Positions 24,744-34,193 of a DNA stretch of 64,000 nucleotides are shown here, piece by piece. Origin of the DNA: Alphaproteobacteria bacterium. GTDB taxonomy: Bacteria > Pseudomonadota > Alphaproteobacteria > CAAHEQ01 > UBA3637. Every line of letters starts with the position of its first letter. Within the stretch, counting starts at the first letter, position 1. Both the position numbers and the translations under genes were made by a program. The notes beneath the pieces are model-generated. The model ran no database searches. It worked only from the letters and a program-made list of their open reading frames with translations, and was not told the DNA's origin. The stretch covers positions 62,001 through 126,000 of the forward strand of contig JAFYRI010000003.1 of NCBI GenBank assembly GCA_017559525.1, written 5' to 3'.

Positions 24744-26663
24744 ATGTGCTTCAACATGATATTTATGAAAAAAATGAAATTTGTTATATCGTCTTGTACT
24801 ATAATATTTTGTTCGTTTATGATGATTCCGACGGATGTTTTATCGAAAAAACTGGAAATTATTATTGGGGGTAGCAATTATTGTAAAACGACAGATGATT
24901 GTGAGGCGGGTAGTTTTTGTCATGATACTACTCATGTTTGTATTTCTTGTTCCAATCCTTTTGAATGGAGTGGAACGGAGTGTAAGTGTCCTGAGGGAAC
25001 AGTTTTAAATGCCGATGGTTCTGATTGTCTTGAATGTATAATAGATGATGATTGTTCGGGACTAAAGGAATGTAATATGGAAACTAATACATGTGGTTGT
25101 CCAGCGGGTTTACATGAAGAAGATGGAGTATGTGTTTGCACGGATAAAAATAAAACAGTAAATGAAGATGGTAACTGTGTTTGTAATGTGACAGAAGAAA
25201 GTTGTCAAACATCAGATGTGAACATTATTGACTGCACTTGTTGTCCAGATAAAACTCCAATATGGGATGAAGTAGCATGTAAAACATGTGCAGAAATTGA
25301 TCCATCAAAACCATATTATAATCTGGATAAAAAAACATGTGAAGAATGTTTGAAAAATGCAGATTGTAAAAATGAACAGATATGTTCTGATGATAAAACA
25401 TGTATTTGTGAATTAACTCCAGAAAAGTGCTTAACTTCTGATTTTATGGGGGCAGATATGTGTTCTTGTTGTCCAGATGAAACTCCAATGTGGGATGAAC
25501 AAAACAAACAATGTGTTGAACTTTCCTGTTATAGACGAATGATTATGGCGGGTTTTTCTGATACATACTTTACGGCAACTGATTCATCTATTACCTATAA
25601 TGGCGATATGGTTGTTGGAAAAGATTTAGATATATCCATGTGTGATTTAAGGGTTAATGGTGAGTTAATTATCAACTCTGGCGTAACATCTGTCAGAAAT
25701 GTTGAGGTAATTAATTCGGACAAAGATCGTGGCATTACTCTTTATGAGAATACGACATTGAATGCTGCGGGTAATATTACAAGTACTATGGAAAACGTAA
25801 CGGGAACCGCTAAGGGTATTAAGGTGTCAGTGGGGGCTACGATAACCGCCAAAGGGAATATTATTGCCTCTATCGCAAGTACAAGTACTGATCAACTGAG
25901 CGGTATCTCATCAAGTGGTACGATAACGGCTCAAGGAGCTATTACCGGTACAGCGACAAACAGAAGTGACGATCAACTTTATGGTATCTCTGTCTCAAGT
26001 GGTACGATAACGGCTCAAGAAGCCATTACCGGTACAGCGACAAGCGAAGGTGGCAATCAACTGCATGGTATTCACGCATTAACGGATGTTACTATAAAGG
26101 CCGAAAAGGGAGATATTATTGGTCAAGCAATTTCAACAGATGGTGGTACACAAAATGAAGGCATTTCCTCATCTGGTACATTGATTGCTCAAGGTAATAT
26201 TACGGGTACAGCGACAAGCAGCTATGGCGGTCAACTGCGTGGTATCGCATCAGATGGTACTTTAACGGCCAAAACAGGAGCTATTACCGGTACAGCGACA
26301 AGCGAATATGGCGGTCAACTTCATGGTATCTCATCAAGTGGTACGATAACGGCTCAAGAAGCTATTACCGGTACAGCGACAAGCGAATGGGGCGATCAAC
26401 TGAGTGGTATCTCATCAGAAGGTACGATGACAGCTCAAGGTACGATTACAGGTACAGCGACAAGCAGCGGGATCCAACTGAGTGGTATCTTATCAAGTGG
26501 TACGATGACAGCTGGAGAAAATATTGTAGCTTTTGCGTCAAAGACAAGTCAATCTGATGATATTTCGGTGCTTTCAGAAAGTACGATGACAGCAAAAAAT
26601 GTATATTATTGTAATACAATTTATGGTGAAGTGAAAGGAAAGATAATACAAAAATGTCCTTAG
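24744..26663 (+). CDS. Large Cys-rich secreted surface protein with beta-solenoid repeats
   Basis: Predicted surface or secreted protein of 639 residues; no family name fits. The start at 24744 has GGAAGGG seven bases ahead; upstream ATGs lack a site. After a signal sequence (hydrophobic core FVISSCTIIFCSFMMIPTDV) come about 250 residues with many cysteines in EGF-like or dickkopf-like spacing (YCKTTDDCEAGSFC, CECP-type pieces, and a doubled unit around CCPDKTPIWDE and CCPDETPMWDE). The remainder is a repetitive solenoid of eight units of 26-31 residues built on GISSSGTITAQ-AITGTATS-GGQL, resembling haemagglutinin-type or autotransporter passenger repeats. No C-terminal barrel or LPXTG anchor is present; it ends with a Cys pair (YYCNTIYGEVKGKIIQKC). 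Adhesin-like by appearance; the export route is unknown. Confidence 0.75.
   Translation: MCFNMIFMKKMKFVISSCTIIFCSFMMIPTDVLSKKLEIIIGGSNYCKTTDDCEAGSFCHDTTHVCISCSNPFEWSGTECKCPEGTVLNADGSDCLECIIDDDCSGLKECNMETNTCGCPAGLHEEDGVCVCTDKNKTVNEDGNCVCNVTEESCQTSDVNIIDCTCCPDKTPIWDEVACKTCAEIDPSKPYYNLDKKTCEECLKNADCKNEQICSDDKTCICELTPEKCLTSDFMGADMCSCCPDETPMWDEQNKQCVELSCYRRMIMAGFSDTYFTATDSSITYNGDMVVGKDLDISMCDLRVNGELIINSGVTSVRNVEVINSDKDRGITLYENTTLNAAGNITSTMENVTGTAKGIKVSVGATITAKGNIIASIASTSTDQLSGISSSGTITAQGAITGTATNRSDDQLYGISVSSGTITAQEAITGTATSEGGNQLHGIHALTDVTIKAEKGDIIGQAISTDGGTQNEGISSSGTLIAQGNITGTATSSYGGQLRGIASDGTLTAKTGAITGTATSEYGGQLHGISSSGTITAQEAITGTATSEWGDQLSGISSEGTMTAQGTITGTATSSGIQLSGILSSGTMTAGENIVAFASKTSQSDDISVLSESTMTAKNVYYCNTIYGEVKGKIIQKCP
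25904..26520 (+). repeat. Eight in-frame DNA repeats of about 78-92 bases inside the surface-protein gene
   Basis: Units begin at about 25904, 25983, 26068, 26160, 26239, 26326, 26407 and 26485. Several share long identical stretches, such as GGTACGATAACGGCTCAAG and ATTACCGGTACAGCGACAA. Such direct repeats favour in-frame gain or loss of units by recombination, which would alter the length of the exposed solenoid. Confidence 0.85.
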
Positions 26664-26682
26664 GGCGATAATAACAAAAAGA

Positions 26683-26710
26683 AAACCACTGGGATATCCA
26701 GTGGTTTTTT
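26683..26710 (+). terminator. Terminator of the surface-protein gene
   Basis: AAACCACTGG and CCAGTGGTTT form a ten-base-pair stem with a GATAT loop and continue in T. Confidence 0.92.
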
Positions 26711-26970
26711 ATAATGGATGTATGCTTTGATATTATAGTGTGAGTATCATAAACATTTTATTTAATTTTTGATTATAGGTCTGAAATTATTTTAGATGTG
26801 TTAAAACGTTATTTTTATAAAAAAAAGAATGTTTTGTATATGTTGATATATAGAGATATAAAATTTAATATCTAATATCTAATATCTAATATCTAGTTCT
26901 AATATCTGGTTCTAGTATAAATATTTTTTTGGGGGGATGTATTATTAATTATGCTTGTTTATTGCATATA
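26711..26970. other. AT-rich intergenic stretch
   Basis: About 260 bases between two convergent terminators, containing no open frame of note. The only structure is the short tandem repeat listed at 26866-26912. Confidence 0.7.
26866..26912. repeat. Tandem heptamer TAATATC
   Basis: Four perfect copies of TAATATC (26866-26893), then TAGTTC, a fifth copy, and TGGTTC. It lies between genes, so copy-number change would not alter a protein. Confidence 0.85.
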
Positions 26971-26973
26971 AAA

Positions 26974-26996
26974 AAGCCTCCCATAACAGGAGGCTT
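26974..26996 (-). terminator. Terminator of the type IVb pilus operon
   Basis: AAGCCTCC (26974-26981) and GGAGGCTT (26989-26996) form the stem; the minus strand continues with TTTT. It lies 18 bases after the last pilus gene. Confidence 0.9.
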
Positions 26997-27013
26997 GTAT
27001 TATGTGTTTTTGA

Positions 27014-28150
27014 TTATTTACCCAATCCCATACCAGACACCATTTGATCTTGCATGGCAAATGTACCCATAACAACCCATGAAATAATAGCAGCAATAGC
27101 TAAAATAGCAACTGCATTTAATACACCTGCTTTTTGTTCAATATCTTCTACAGATGTTTCTAACCAATCGTCTGATAAACGTTCTAAGGCGTCTTGGAAG
27201 TTATCTAATTCGGCATAAATACGTAAATCACCAATAACCTCTTCATCGGGAAATCCTTCACCTGTTTTATACAACGCATCCCCTAGGTTATCACCGTTGT
27301 TAACGTAAATTAATGTTTTGTCGATACGGTATAATAAGTATGGTGTTGCATCGGATCGCAGCATGCGTAAAGCTTTTGAAACGGGAGTACCAGCTTTTAC
27401 CAATGCTGATAAGGATAACATCCAACCAACCCCTGTAAAAATACGATAAATGGACCATGGAGGAGCCTTATCAAAGTTTTTGCGTAGATTACCCTTCCAA
27501 TAAGGGAAGGTTACAACAATAATTGTAAAAATAATTGGTAATGTTGAAAACAATAAAATAGGGTGCTTATCCACAAAATCAGCCAAATCAACTAATGATT
27601 TTGCTAATCCAATCCATACCAATCCTGGAACAGCGTCAATCATAGGAGGAACCATGAATGCGCCAACTCCCCAAATAAGAAAAATAACCATACAAATTAA
27701 GAATAGTGGATAAGACACAGCTGCAATAACAGGGCCTCTCATGCGATTCATCCCTTCAACCGCCTTAATTGTATTGGCTAAAGCATCTTCCAAGTTTGCA
27801 ATATCACCAACAGATAACATTAATAACTCAGTTGGTGGTGCCCAACCACGTAAGGCAACAGAAAATGAGTCACCGTTTTGAATAGAGCGCATCCAATTAG
27901 CTTCAGCAATTGCCATTGGTTCATCTAATGATTTTCCATCTTTTGATGCAATTTGATATAAACGATCTAATGCGTCCATCAATGAAAATCGGTTTCTTAA
28001 TAATGCGCGTAATTTTTTATAAAATGCAAGTCGTGTACTTGTACTATGGCGTACCGAAAAACGAGCATAGGCCGTATTGACGGCGTTGGCTCGATGCATA
28101 CCACGTTGAGCAAGTGTACTGCGAGATGATGAAGGTGTAAAATCAGCCAT
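27014..28150 (-). CDS. pilR: Type IVb pilus inner-membrane platform protein, PilR-like (GspF family)
   Basis: Polytopic core protein on which the assembly ATPase acts to push pilin into the fibre. The 378 residues show a GspF-type cytoplasmic domain (about 35-130: RALLRNRFSLMDALDRLYQ, LLMLSVGDIANLEDAL), two adjacent helices near 147-170 and 195-220, a second GspF domain (LSALVKAGTPVSKALRML, GEGFPDEEVIGDL) and a last helix at about 343-365. It is last in the operon, 17 bases after the ATPase gene. Naming follows the IncI plasmid R64 thin pilus; the family is secure, the subtype fits the neighbours. Confidence 0.88.
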   Translation of the reverse strand: MADFTPSSSRSTLAQRGMHRANAVNTAYARFSVRHSTSTRLAFYKKLRALLRNRFSLMDALDRLYQIASKDGKSLDEPMAIAEANWMRSIQNGDSFSVALRGWAPPTELLMLSVGDIANLEDALANTIKAVEGMNRMRGPVIAAVSYPLFLICMVIFLIWGVGAFMVPPMIDAVPGLVWIGLAKSLVDLADFVDKHPILLFSTLPIIFTIIVVTFPYWKGNLRKNFDKAPPWSIYRIFTGVGWMLSLSALVKAGTPVSKALRMLRSDATPYLLYRIDKTLIYVNNGDNLGDALYKTGEGFPDEEVIGDLRIYAELDNFQDALERLSDDWLETSVEDIEQKAGVLNAVAILAIAAIISWVVMGTFAMQDQMVSGMGLGK

Positions 28151-28167
28151 AAAATACCTCTTCGTTA

Positions 28168-30237
28168 CTAATTATCATTGAACAAACCAGTCCAACGTTC
28201 TACTTCTTCAATATCAATAATTCCTTTTAACATACGAGCTTGAGCAGCTTCTTTTAAGGTACGACCATTTAACTCAGTTACCCAATAATCTAATGCTTTT
28301 TTGGATTCACCGCGTAACATTAAATCTAAGAATGTTCCATCAGGTAAAATAAATTCTCCAACAACAGTTCGTCCTTTTACGCCTCGAAATTCACACTGTT
28401 TACATCCTGGTCCTCTTAAGTAAGATAATTCAACACCAATATCTCCGAATGCTTGGTGCAAACGTTGGACAGCTGGGTTATCCAAGCGATCACGAGCACG
28501 TATACGACAATAAGGACAAATTTTACGGAATAAACGTTGACTGAGCAATCCTTTCATAATACTTGGGTCTTGTAGTTTAAAATCTTCAACACCCATATCT
28601 TTTAATCGCATTAAAATAGCCGGAGCGCTATTAGCGTGTAGAGTTGTCCACACGTTATGGCCAGACAATGCTCCACGGAAAGCCAAATCTGCCGCAGCTA
28701 ATGTCCGAATTTCCCCGATCATAAGTGCATCAGGGTCTGAACGTAATGAAGCGGCTAAAGCCTTTGTAAATTCACGATCTTTTAATTCTTCTGTTGCTGC
28801 ATTTGTTACAGGCATTTGTCGTGCCCCAGGGATTGGGTATTCTGGAGGATCTTCCACGGTAATTAAGTTGAGTTCATAGTTGCGTTCTTTTAACATTGAA
28901 ATCATGTTACGTTGTAATGTGGTTGATTTTCCTGAACCGGTTGGACCAGCTACAACCACAATACCGGTTGGAATAGCACGCAAACGATAGAATATTTCAG
29001 CTTCTTCGGGTTCAAATCCTAACATAGATAAATCGCTGACTGTATCTGAATCATCTTCATCATACAACAAACGCATTACTACGTATCGTGTACCAAAAGC
29101 GATAGGGTTAAATTGTAAACGAATACCTTGTACATTACGAGGTAATACCAATTTTCCCCCCGACCCACGCAATGCTGTTTTTCCCACTTTTTGAGCGGCT
29201 TGGTATTCATTTTGGGCATAGTTAGCATCTGAAATATCTGCAGAAGCAAATGCCGCACGTACAAAGCTTTCTCCCCATTCTTTATTGTATTCAAATTCAA
29301 CTTGCATTAAACCATTGGTCCGGAATAACACAGTTGTATGATCTGCAACAACAATGTGAATATCGGATACACGGTTTGCAGCAGCTTTTGAAACAATAGT
29401 TACAAAGTTACGCTGCATCCGAGCTTGTTCTTGAGAATCAGAGGCTACATCAGGTGTCGTTTTGTTTTTAATTTTTGCAGCATATTCATAAATATTGGTA
29501 ATAACCGTTAAAGGAACATATTCTGGTTGACCAATTTGTAATCTTCTGCGTTTTGTATCTGTAACAAATAATAATGGAGGTCCATCATATTTATGTGTTT
29601 CAGCAACAAAATAACGACCGTTAGAAAATAAAGCCAACATAGAGCGTGTTGTATCGGAAATAACATAAGAACCACCTGGGGCAGTAATACATTCATTCCC
29701 ATTTGCAAACAATTCTTTTAAAAATGATGCAGAAGTATAATTTATTTTTTCTGGTACCGGTGGTGTTGTCGTATTTTGAGCATTATCAGATTCATCTTTG
29801 GGTGTTTCTGATGCATTTTGAGCATCTAGTTCAGCCATTAATATTTGGCCATTAATATCTTGAGATGGTTTTGCAATATCAGAATGTGTATTTTCTTTTA
29901 TAGAAATAGAAGACATAACATTGTTTTGAAGTTTTTCTTCTGTATTTAATGAATTTTCTCTTGAATTTATGTCTATAGATGTTTCAGAAGACTTATTATC
30001 ATCAGATGTCTGTGTATTTTCTATTTCCTGAGATGAATGAGATAAAAAGGGCGACTCAATAGGAACAGAGGCTTGTTCCGGAAGTGTGTAAGGCACTTCC
30101 GAAGAATTTTCCTCTGTTGTTGGTTGAGTAAAGAATGAAGGAAGAGGGGTTTGCTCAGTGTATACTTCCCCTTCATTTTGCTGAGATGGCAAAACGGGAG
30201 CTGTAATTCTTCCAGGCAAATGTGTTTCTTCAGTCAA
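28168..30237 (-). CDS. pilQ: Type IVb pilus assembly ATPase, PilQ-like (GspE family)
   Basis: Cytoplasmic hexameric ATPase that powers pilus extension. The motor shows Walker A GPTGSGKST near residue 431, the Asp box (TVEDPPEYPI), Walker B LMIGEIR, a His box (WTTLHANSA) and a zinc-type tetracysteine (CPYC ... CKQC). Preceding it is a recognisable N2-type domain (DIHIVVADHTTVLFR). The first 170 residues are unusual: Ser/Thr/Glu/Asn-rich and disordered-looking, making the protein about 690 residues rather than the usual 500-550. The start is TTG with GAGG ahead. Neighbours pilR and pilP fix the system. Confidence 0.93.
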   Translation of the reverse strand: MTEETHLPGRITAPVLPSQQNEGEVYTEQTPLPSFFTQPTTEENSSEVPYTLPEQASVPIESPFLSHSSQEIENTQTSDDNKSSETSIDINSRENSLNTEEKLQNNVMSSISIKENTHSDIAKPSQDINGQILMAELDAQNASETPKDESDNAQNTTTPPVPEKINYTSASFLKELFANGNECITAPGGSYVISDTTRSMLALFSNGRYFVAETHKYDGPPLLFVTDTKRRRLQIGQPEYVPLTVITNIYEYAAKIKNKTTPDVASDSQEQARMQRNFVTIVSKAAANRVSDIHIVVADHTTVLFRTNGLMQVEFEYNKEWGESFVRAAFASADISDANYAQNEYQAAQKVGKTALRGSGGKLVLPRNVQGIRLQFNPIAFGTRYVVMRLLYDEDDSDTVSDLSMLGFEPEEAEIFYRLRAIPTGIVVVAGPTGSGKSTTLQRNMISMLKERNYELNLITVEDPPEYPIPGARQMPVTNAATEELKDREFTKALAASLRSDPDALMIGEIRTLAAADLAFRGALSGHNVWTTLHANSAPAILMRLKDMGVEDFKLQDPSIMKGLLSQRLFRKICPYCRIRARDRLDNPAVQRLHQAFGDIGVELSYLRGPGCKQCEFRGVKGRTVVGEFILPDGTFLDLMLRGESKKALDYWVTELNGRTLKEAAQARMLKGIIDIEEVERWTGLFNDN

Positions 30238-30260
30238 AACAAATCCTCTTTAACTATCAA

Positions 30261-31226
30261 TTATTCTGCTACTGTTTCAGTTGGTGTTTCTGTTGTTGGG
30301 GCAGCGAGTTGTTGTGGAACCAAAGATAATGAACTTTCTTCATTGTCATATACAACAAATAAACTATCTTTTGTTATTTTCTTTACAACATGACCGGATG
30401 GTAATGTATCATCTACACGAACAACTAAAACAGAGTTATTATTCAAATCACGTAATTGTGCGGATAGTTTTCCTGAAATCCCTTTAATGCTAGAAATAGT
30501 ATATAAATCTACAAATGCAATAGATGTTTTTTCCGGGCTAATATTCAATTGCGTATTAATTTCTTCTGGGTTTTCTTTTGCTTTTTCTAAAGCTTCCGTA
30601 CGTAATTGTTCTCGCATTGCTTCAGCTTCAGCAATTTTTTGTTCTAATTCTGCTTCTTCTTGTTTTTTCTTTTCTAATTCTAAACGAATTTTTTCTTGTT
30701 CTTGCCACCAAGCAATTCGGCTACGAACAACATCTTCTCGCTTTGAAATTTCTTCTAATCTAGCTTGACGATACGTGGCTTTTAATTTTTCTAAATCATT
30801 TTTTAATGTTTCTTTTTTCTTTTGTAAATCTAAGAAAATATTACCGCGTTCTAAATCGGCCATTTCTTGGAATACTTCTGTTGTAATACGTCCAAGCAAT
30901 TGTTCACTAGGTAAATCTTTTGGAGAAACAGAAGGTTCCATAGAGGCAGGACCAGTAATGAGTTTTTCATTTAAGCCTGGTAAAGGAGCTAATTCTAAAG
31001 TTCCCATAGAAGGACGAGATGGAAAATCAACAGTTTCTTTGGAATTTGTTGAAACATCCGTTAATTCTTTCTCTAAAATTTGACGGCTGGCTTCATCTAA
31101 AACCTTTGGCGCTTCCAGTACATTAGCCTTTTGGTCTCCAGCTTTTTCCTGAGCCATAGCAGCAGTACTAACAACTGCAACACTCAACAACAACGCACTT
31201 AAAAAAGATAAAGTTTTATTTGGCAT
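30261..31226 (-). CDS. pilP: PilP-like pilus protein with coiled coil
   Basis: Exported or membrane-anchored pilus-assembly protein. The start at 31226 follows GAGGGA at good spacing, giving 321 residues with a signal sequence (LSFLSALLLSVAVVSTAAMA). Residues about 130-225 form a strongly charged coiled coil. The C-terminal domain (SSIKGISGKLSAQLRDL..., then LPSGHVVKKITKDSLFVVYDN) is the typical PilP part. R64 PilP is about half as long, so the coiled coil is an addition. It overlaps the end of pilO by 11 bases. Confidence 0.82.
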   Translation of the reverse strand: MPNKTLSFLSALLLSVAVVSTAAMAQEKAGDQKANVLEAPKVLDEASRQILEKELTDVSTNSKETVDFPSRPSMGTLELAPLPGLNEKLITGPASMEPSVSPKDLPSEQLLGRITTEVFQEMADLERGNIFLDLQKKKETLKNDLEKLKATYRQARLEEISKREDVVRSRIAWWQEQEKIRLELEKKKQEEAELEQKIAEAEAMREQLRTEALEKAKENPEEINTQLNISPEKTSIAFVDLYTISSIKGISGKLSAQLRDLNNNSVLVVRVDDTLPSGHVVKKITKDSLFVVYDNEESSLSLVPQQLAAPTTETPTETVAE

Positions 31227-32535
31227 AGATACGTCCCTCATACTTCCATTTGTTATTTATTGCCTCAATGGCTGGGTTATATTCAATTTTCAATAGTTCT
31301 AATCCTGAAAATTTATCGAAAAACTTCTTCCACTCCCAAGGAGAATAGCCTGAGCTAACTTCAAAGGAATAAAATTCATATGTTTGTTGATTTGGTGGAA
31401 CTGATCCATCTGGATTATTAGGAGGATCTTGAACGGATTTCTTTGAAAAATGAATGGGCAAGTTTGTTGCTTGGGTAATATCAATAAATTCATCACGAAT
31501 TTGATCCACCGTTAATGTAGGAATAGTCGCAATTGTTGGCAAATCTGTAAAAGTAATATTTCCTTTTGCACTTGTTCCATTTTCATTCATTTGAATTGTA
31601 ACTCGAGAAATTTTATATTCATCGATGGCTGCTTTGAAAAAAGCAATACGACCACCACTTTGTTTATTCCATGATGTTTCGATTCCTGCCGGCGTACATG
31701 TAACAGTATTCATTTTCCATTGAGGAATAAGTAAGTTATTCAATTGATAAGAGTTATTCCAACATTTGTTTAAAAATGTTTCTATTTCTGGAATTTTTTC
31801 CCAAGGTTTTGGTTTTTCTGGGGTTGGTTCAATCGGTTTTATAACTTCAGGTGTAGGTACTGCCACAATCTTTTTGGGAGTAAATACACTTTCCCATAAT
31901 GAACTGACCAAATAAAAAATGACAACGAGTAATGCAATAATAAACAGAGCCATACCAACAAGGAATTGCGTTTTTCGCATGGCGCTTAATTCTTGCAAAC
32001 GAACTTTTCGGGCATTTTTAATTAAATCAGCTAAAACAATTTGTTCTGCTCCATCAATTTGCCATTCTGCAGGAGCGATTTTAACATCCCAATCAGGAAC
32101 GGCCATCATAGAGAAAAAGGCTCGTTGGGCATCTTCTTCTCGTAAGAATAGACGATCTTCTTCTGATAAGATTAAATCGTTACGGATTGAAACAAACCAC
32201 CAACCTTCTTTTATGCGGAAAACCGCACATACGGATGTTTTGTCAGCATAAGCACTTGCTACCGCCGCAGCAGCAGAGGGTTGTCCTTCTGCATGCCCCA
32301 TAGATTTTTTACCAATACCATATTGAGGAGCAGAGGCTGGACGCAAACAGTATAAATCAAATCCGGGTTCACTTTCAATAAGTTCACGAATTTCCGGTAA
32401 AGGATCATCTGGATTTTGCAAAGATTGCCATAATAGACCAACCGCATATATCGTTCCGTCAATATTCACAGTCCCATTAAATTCTGGGCGATTTTGAATT
32501 TCTTCGGCGTTTATAACTTGGTTTGCGTTTTCCAC
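31216..32535 (-). CDS. pilO: Type IVb pilus accessory protein PilO2-like
   Basis: Bitopic inner-membrane protein of the IVb pilus machine, comparable to R64 PilO. The 439 residues have a cytoplasmic actin-like or regulatory half (about 1-190), a single membrane helix at about 193-213 (FLVGMALFIIALLVVIFYL), a Pro-rich linker (IKPIEPTPEKPKPWEK) and a periplasmic domain to the end. The start is GTG with GGAG upstream. It is 17 bases after the secretin gene. The assignment rests on architecture and position as well as sequence. Confidence 0.85.
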   Translation of the reverse strand: MENANQVINAEEIQNRPEFNGTVNIDGTIYAVGLLWQSLQNPDDPLPEIRELIESEPGFDLYCLRPASAPQYGIGKKSMGHAEGQPSAAAAVASAYADKTSVCAVFRIKEGWWFVSIRNDLILSEEDRLFLREEDAQRAFFSMMAVPDWDVKIAPAEWQIDGAEQIVLADLIKNARKVRLQELSAMRKTQFLVGMALFIIALLVVIFYLVSSLWESVFTPKKIVAVPTPEVIKPIEPTPEKPKPWEKIPEIETFLNKCWNNSYQLNNLLIPQWKMNTVTCTPAGIETSWNKQSGGRIAFFKAAIDEYKISRVTIQMNENGTSAKGNITFTDLPTIATIPTLTVDQIRDEFIDITQATNLPIHFSKKSVQDPPNNPDGSVPPNQQTYEFYSFEVSSGYSPWEWKKFFDKFSGLELLKIEYNPAIEAINNKWKYEGRIYAK

Positions 32536-32552
32536 GACCTACTACTCCTTAT

Positions 32553-34193
32553 TTAAAAATCACGCATCCGTGTTTCCGGAGACATTGGAGATTCCAACAC
32601 CTCTGGTGTCAATAAAATGACCAATACATCGCGTGTATTATTATTGTATGCTTGACCACCTAATAAGCTCATTTTAGGCTTGCCAATACCAGCACTTTTT
32701 GTTGTATCTGATACTTTTTCAAAACCTGTTAAGACCAAAGTTGATCCTGAGCGCATAGCAATTTCTTGCATAAATCCACGCATTTGCATTTTTGGTAATT
32801 GAACGATAGTTGTTTCACTGTCCCCACTGTTAGTCTCTTCTTCCTCTGAATTTTCGTTTTTGCCATTCATCGTTCCACTATTAGATGAGAATTGTTCCAA
32901 TGAAATTAAGTCACTAATTGTTAAAGAAAATAAGATAATTAAACGGCCGTGATCCAAAATTCTTGGCAAGATTTCCATTGAAAAACCGTAGTTCAATGTA
33001 TCTGTTTCCATATCTACTTCTGTATCACGATCGTCACCACTTCCTGATGTTGTAACACTAGTTTCTTTCACATAGTTTTCGGATGTTGTTACTTGAACAG
33101 GTGCAACTTTATTATTCATTGTTGTTACAGATGAACTAGTTACCAAAGATGTTTTTCCAAGTGTTGAGAATGCTTGGATAACTGATGCTGTATCTTTCCA
33201 TTTTGAGTTTGGATTGATTAATGTCAAACTCATCAAACCGAGAGCACCGGCAGCTGTACCACCTGTAGCATCAATGTAGTATGGACTGGAGAAGGTACCA
33301 GCAACATCTGTTGAGTTAAAAACAGCACGTAAGTCGAAACCATAGTTATCTTCTTTAGAAACGTTAACTTGCAATACTTTTACAGAAATTGCCACTTGAC
33401 GTGTTAATTTTTCATTCCAATTGTTGATGTATGATGACACTTTTCTCATAACAAAAGGACTAGCTGTCACAGTGATTGTACCTGTTGGACGACTAAATGA
33501 GATTTTTCCTTGTTCACCAACAACTTGTTCAATGCCTTTTTCAATGCTATCCCATAAAGCTAAATTAGCAGATGTATTCAAACTAGATGAAGCATTTCCG
33601 CCACCGCCTTCACCCATAGAAGTCCCCGTAATTGATGCGCTCATTTGTGTTTCTGTTGGCAATGCATAAATGGTAAAAACACGCGTTTCTTTTGTAAAGA
33701 ATGTAATAATGCCATTCTTATATCTCCACCATACACCATAGCGATTAGAAATATAATTTAACAATCCACTCAATTTGCCAGAATAGTTAACAGGAACTGT
33801 TTCTGATGGAATAGCTTCTTCTGCCTTTAAATCGTCTAAACGGACAGCGATACCCGTTAAATCCGTTAACTCTTGAGCTAATAAAGGCAAAGTTGTTTCT
33901 TCTGCAATGGAAATAGTAACGCTATCATCTGCCTCTAACCAAGTCGGCAATGCATCGCCTTCCATAATTTTAACACTGCTGTTTCCAAGCCAAATATCAT
34001 TTTTGGTACGAACGGTATCTACAGGCTCTGGTAAATCTGGTATTTCAGCGCGTTGTAAATGCTCTTCAGCTCGTTCCAATGTTGTTTCAATTTTGTCATT
34101 GGTTTCTTTAATGTATTTATTACAAGATGTTAATGTCATTACCCCCAATAATAATGCAGCAGCTAAACCGATTGTTTTAAACTTAGTTTGCAT
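32553..34193 (-). CDS. pilN: Type IVb pilus outer-membrane secretin lipoprotein, PilN-like
   Basis: Forms the outer-membrane pore through which the pilus emerges. The start at 34193 places AGGAGG six bases ahead; the ATG two codons earlier touches the site. The lipobox MTLTSC ends at Cys24. About 546 residues include N-domains (LAQELTDLTGIAVRLDDL, a STN/N0-like region; VTASPFVMRKVSSYINNWN, an N1-like ring-building fold), an inserted Gly/Ser-rich segment (SMGEGGGGNASSSLN) and the secretin domain (VTTSENYVKETSV, LLGGQAYNNNTRDVLVILLTPEVL). It overlaps the TcpQ-like gene by 11 bases. Confidence 0.93.
   Translation of the reverse strand: MQTKFKTIGLAAALLLGVMTLTSCNKYIKETNDKIETTLERAEEHLQRAEIPDLPEPVDTVRTKNDIWLGNSSVKIMEGDALPTWLEADDSVTISIAEETTLPLLAQELTDLTGIAVRLDDLKAEEAIPSETVPVNYSGKLSGLLNYISNRYGVWWRYKNGIITFFTKETRVFTIYALPTETQMSASITGTSMGEGGGGNASSSLNTSANLALWDSIEKGIEQVVGEQGKISFSRPTGTITVTASPFVMRKVSSYINNWNEKLTRQVAISVKVLQVNVSKEDNYGFDLRAVFNSTDVAGTFSSPYYIDATGGTAAGALGLMSLTLINPNSKWKDTASVIQAFSTLGKTSLVTSSSVTTMNNKVAPVQVTTSENYVKETSVTTSGSGDDRDTEVDMETDTLNYGFSMEILPRILDHGRLIILFSLTISDLISLEQFSSNSGTMNGKNENSEEEETNSGDSETTIVQLPKMQMRGFMQEIAMRSGSTLVLTGFEKVSDTTKSAGIGKPKMSLLGGQAYNNNTRDVLVILLTPEVLESPMSPETRMRDF

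Noticed and set aside
25904..26520. Regular repeats considered as a CRISPR array
   Set aside because: The repeats are in-frame coding units of a solenoid protein with no constant repeat-spacer pattern, and no cas gene is present.
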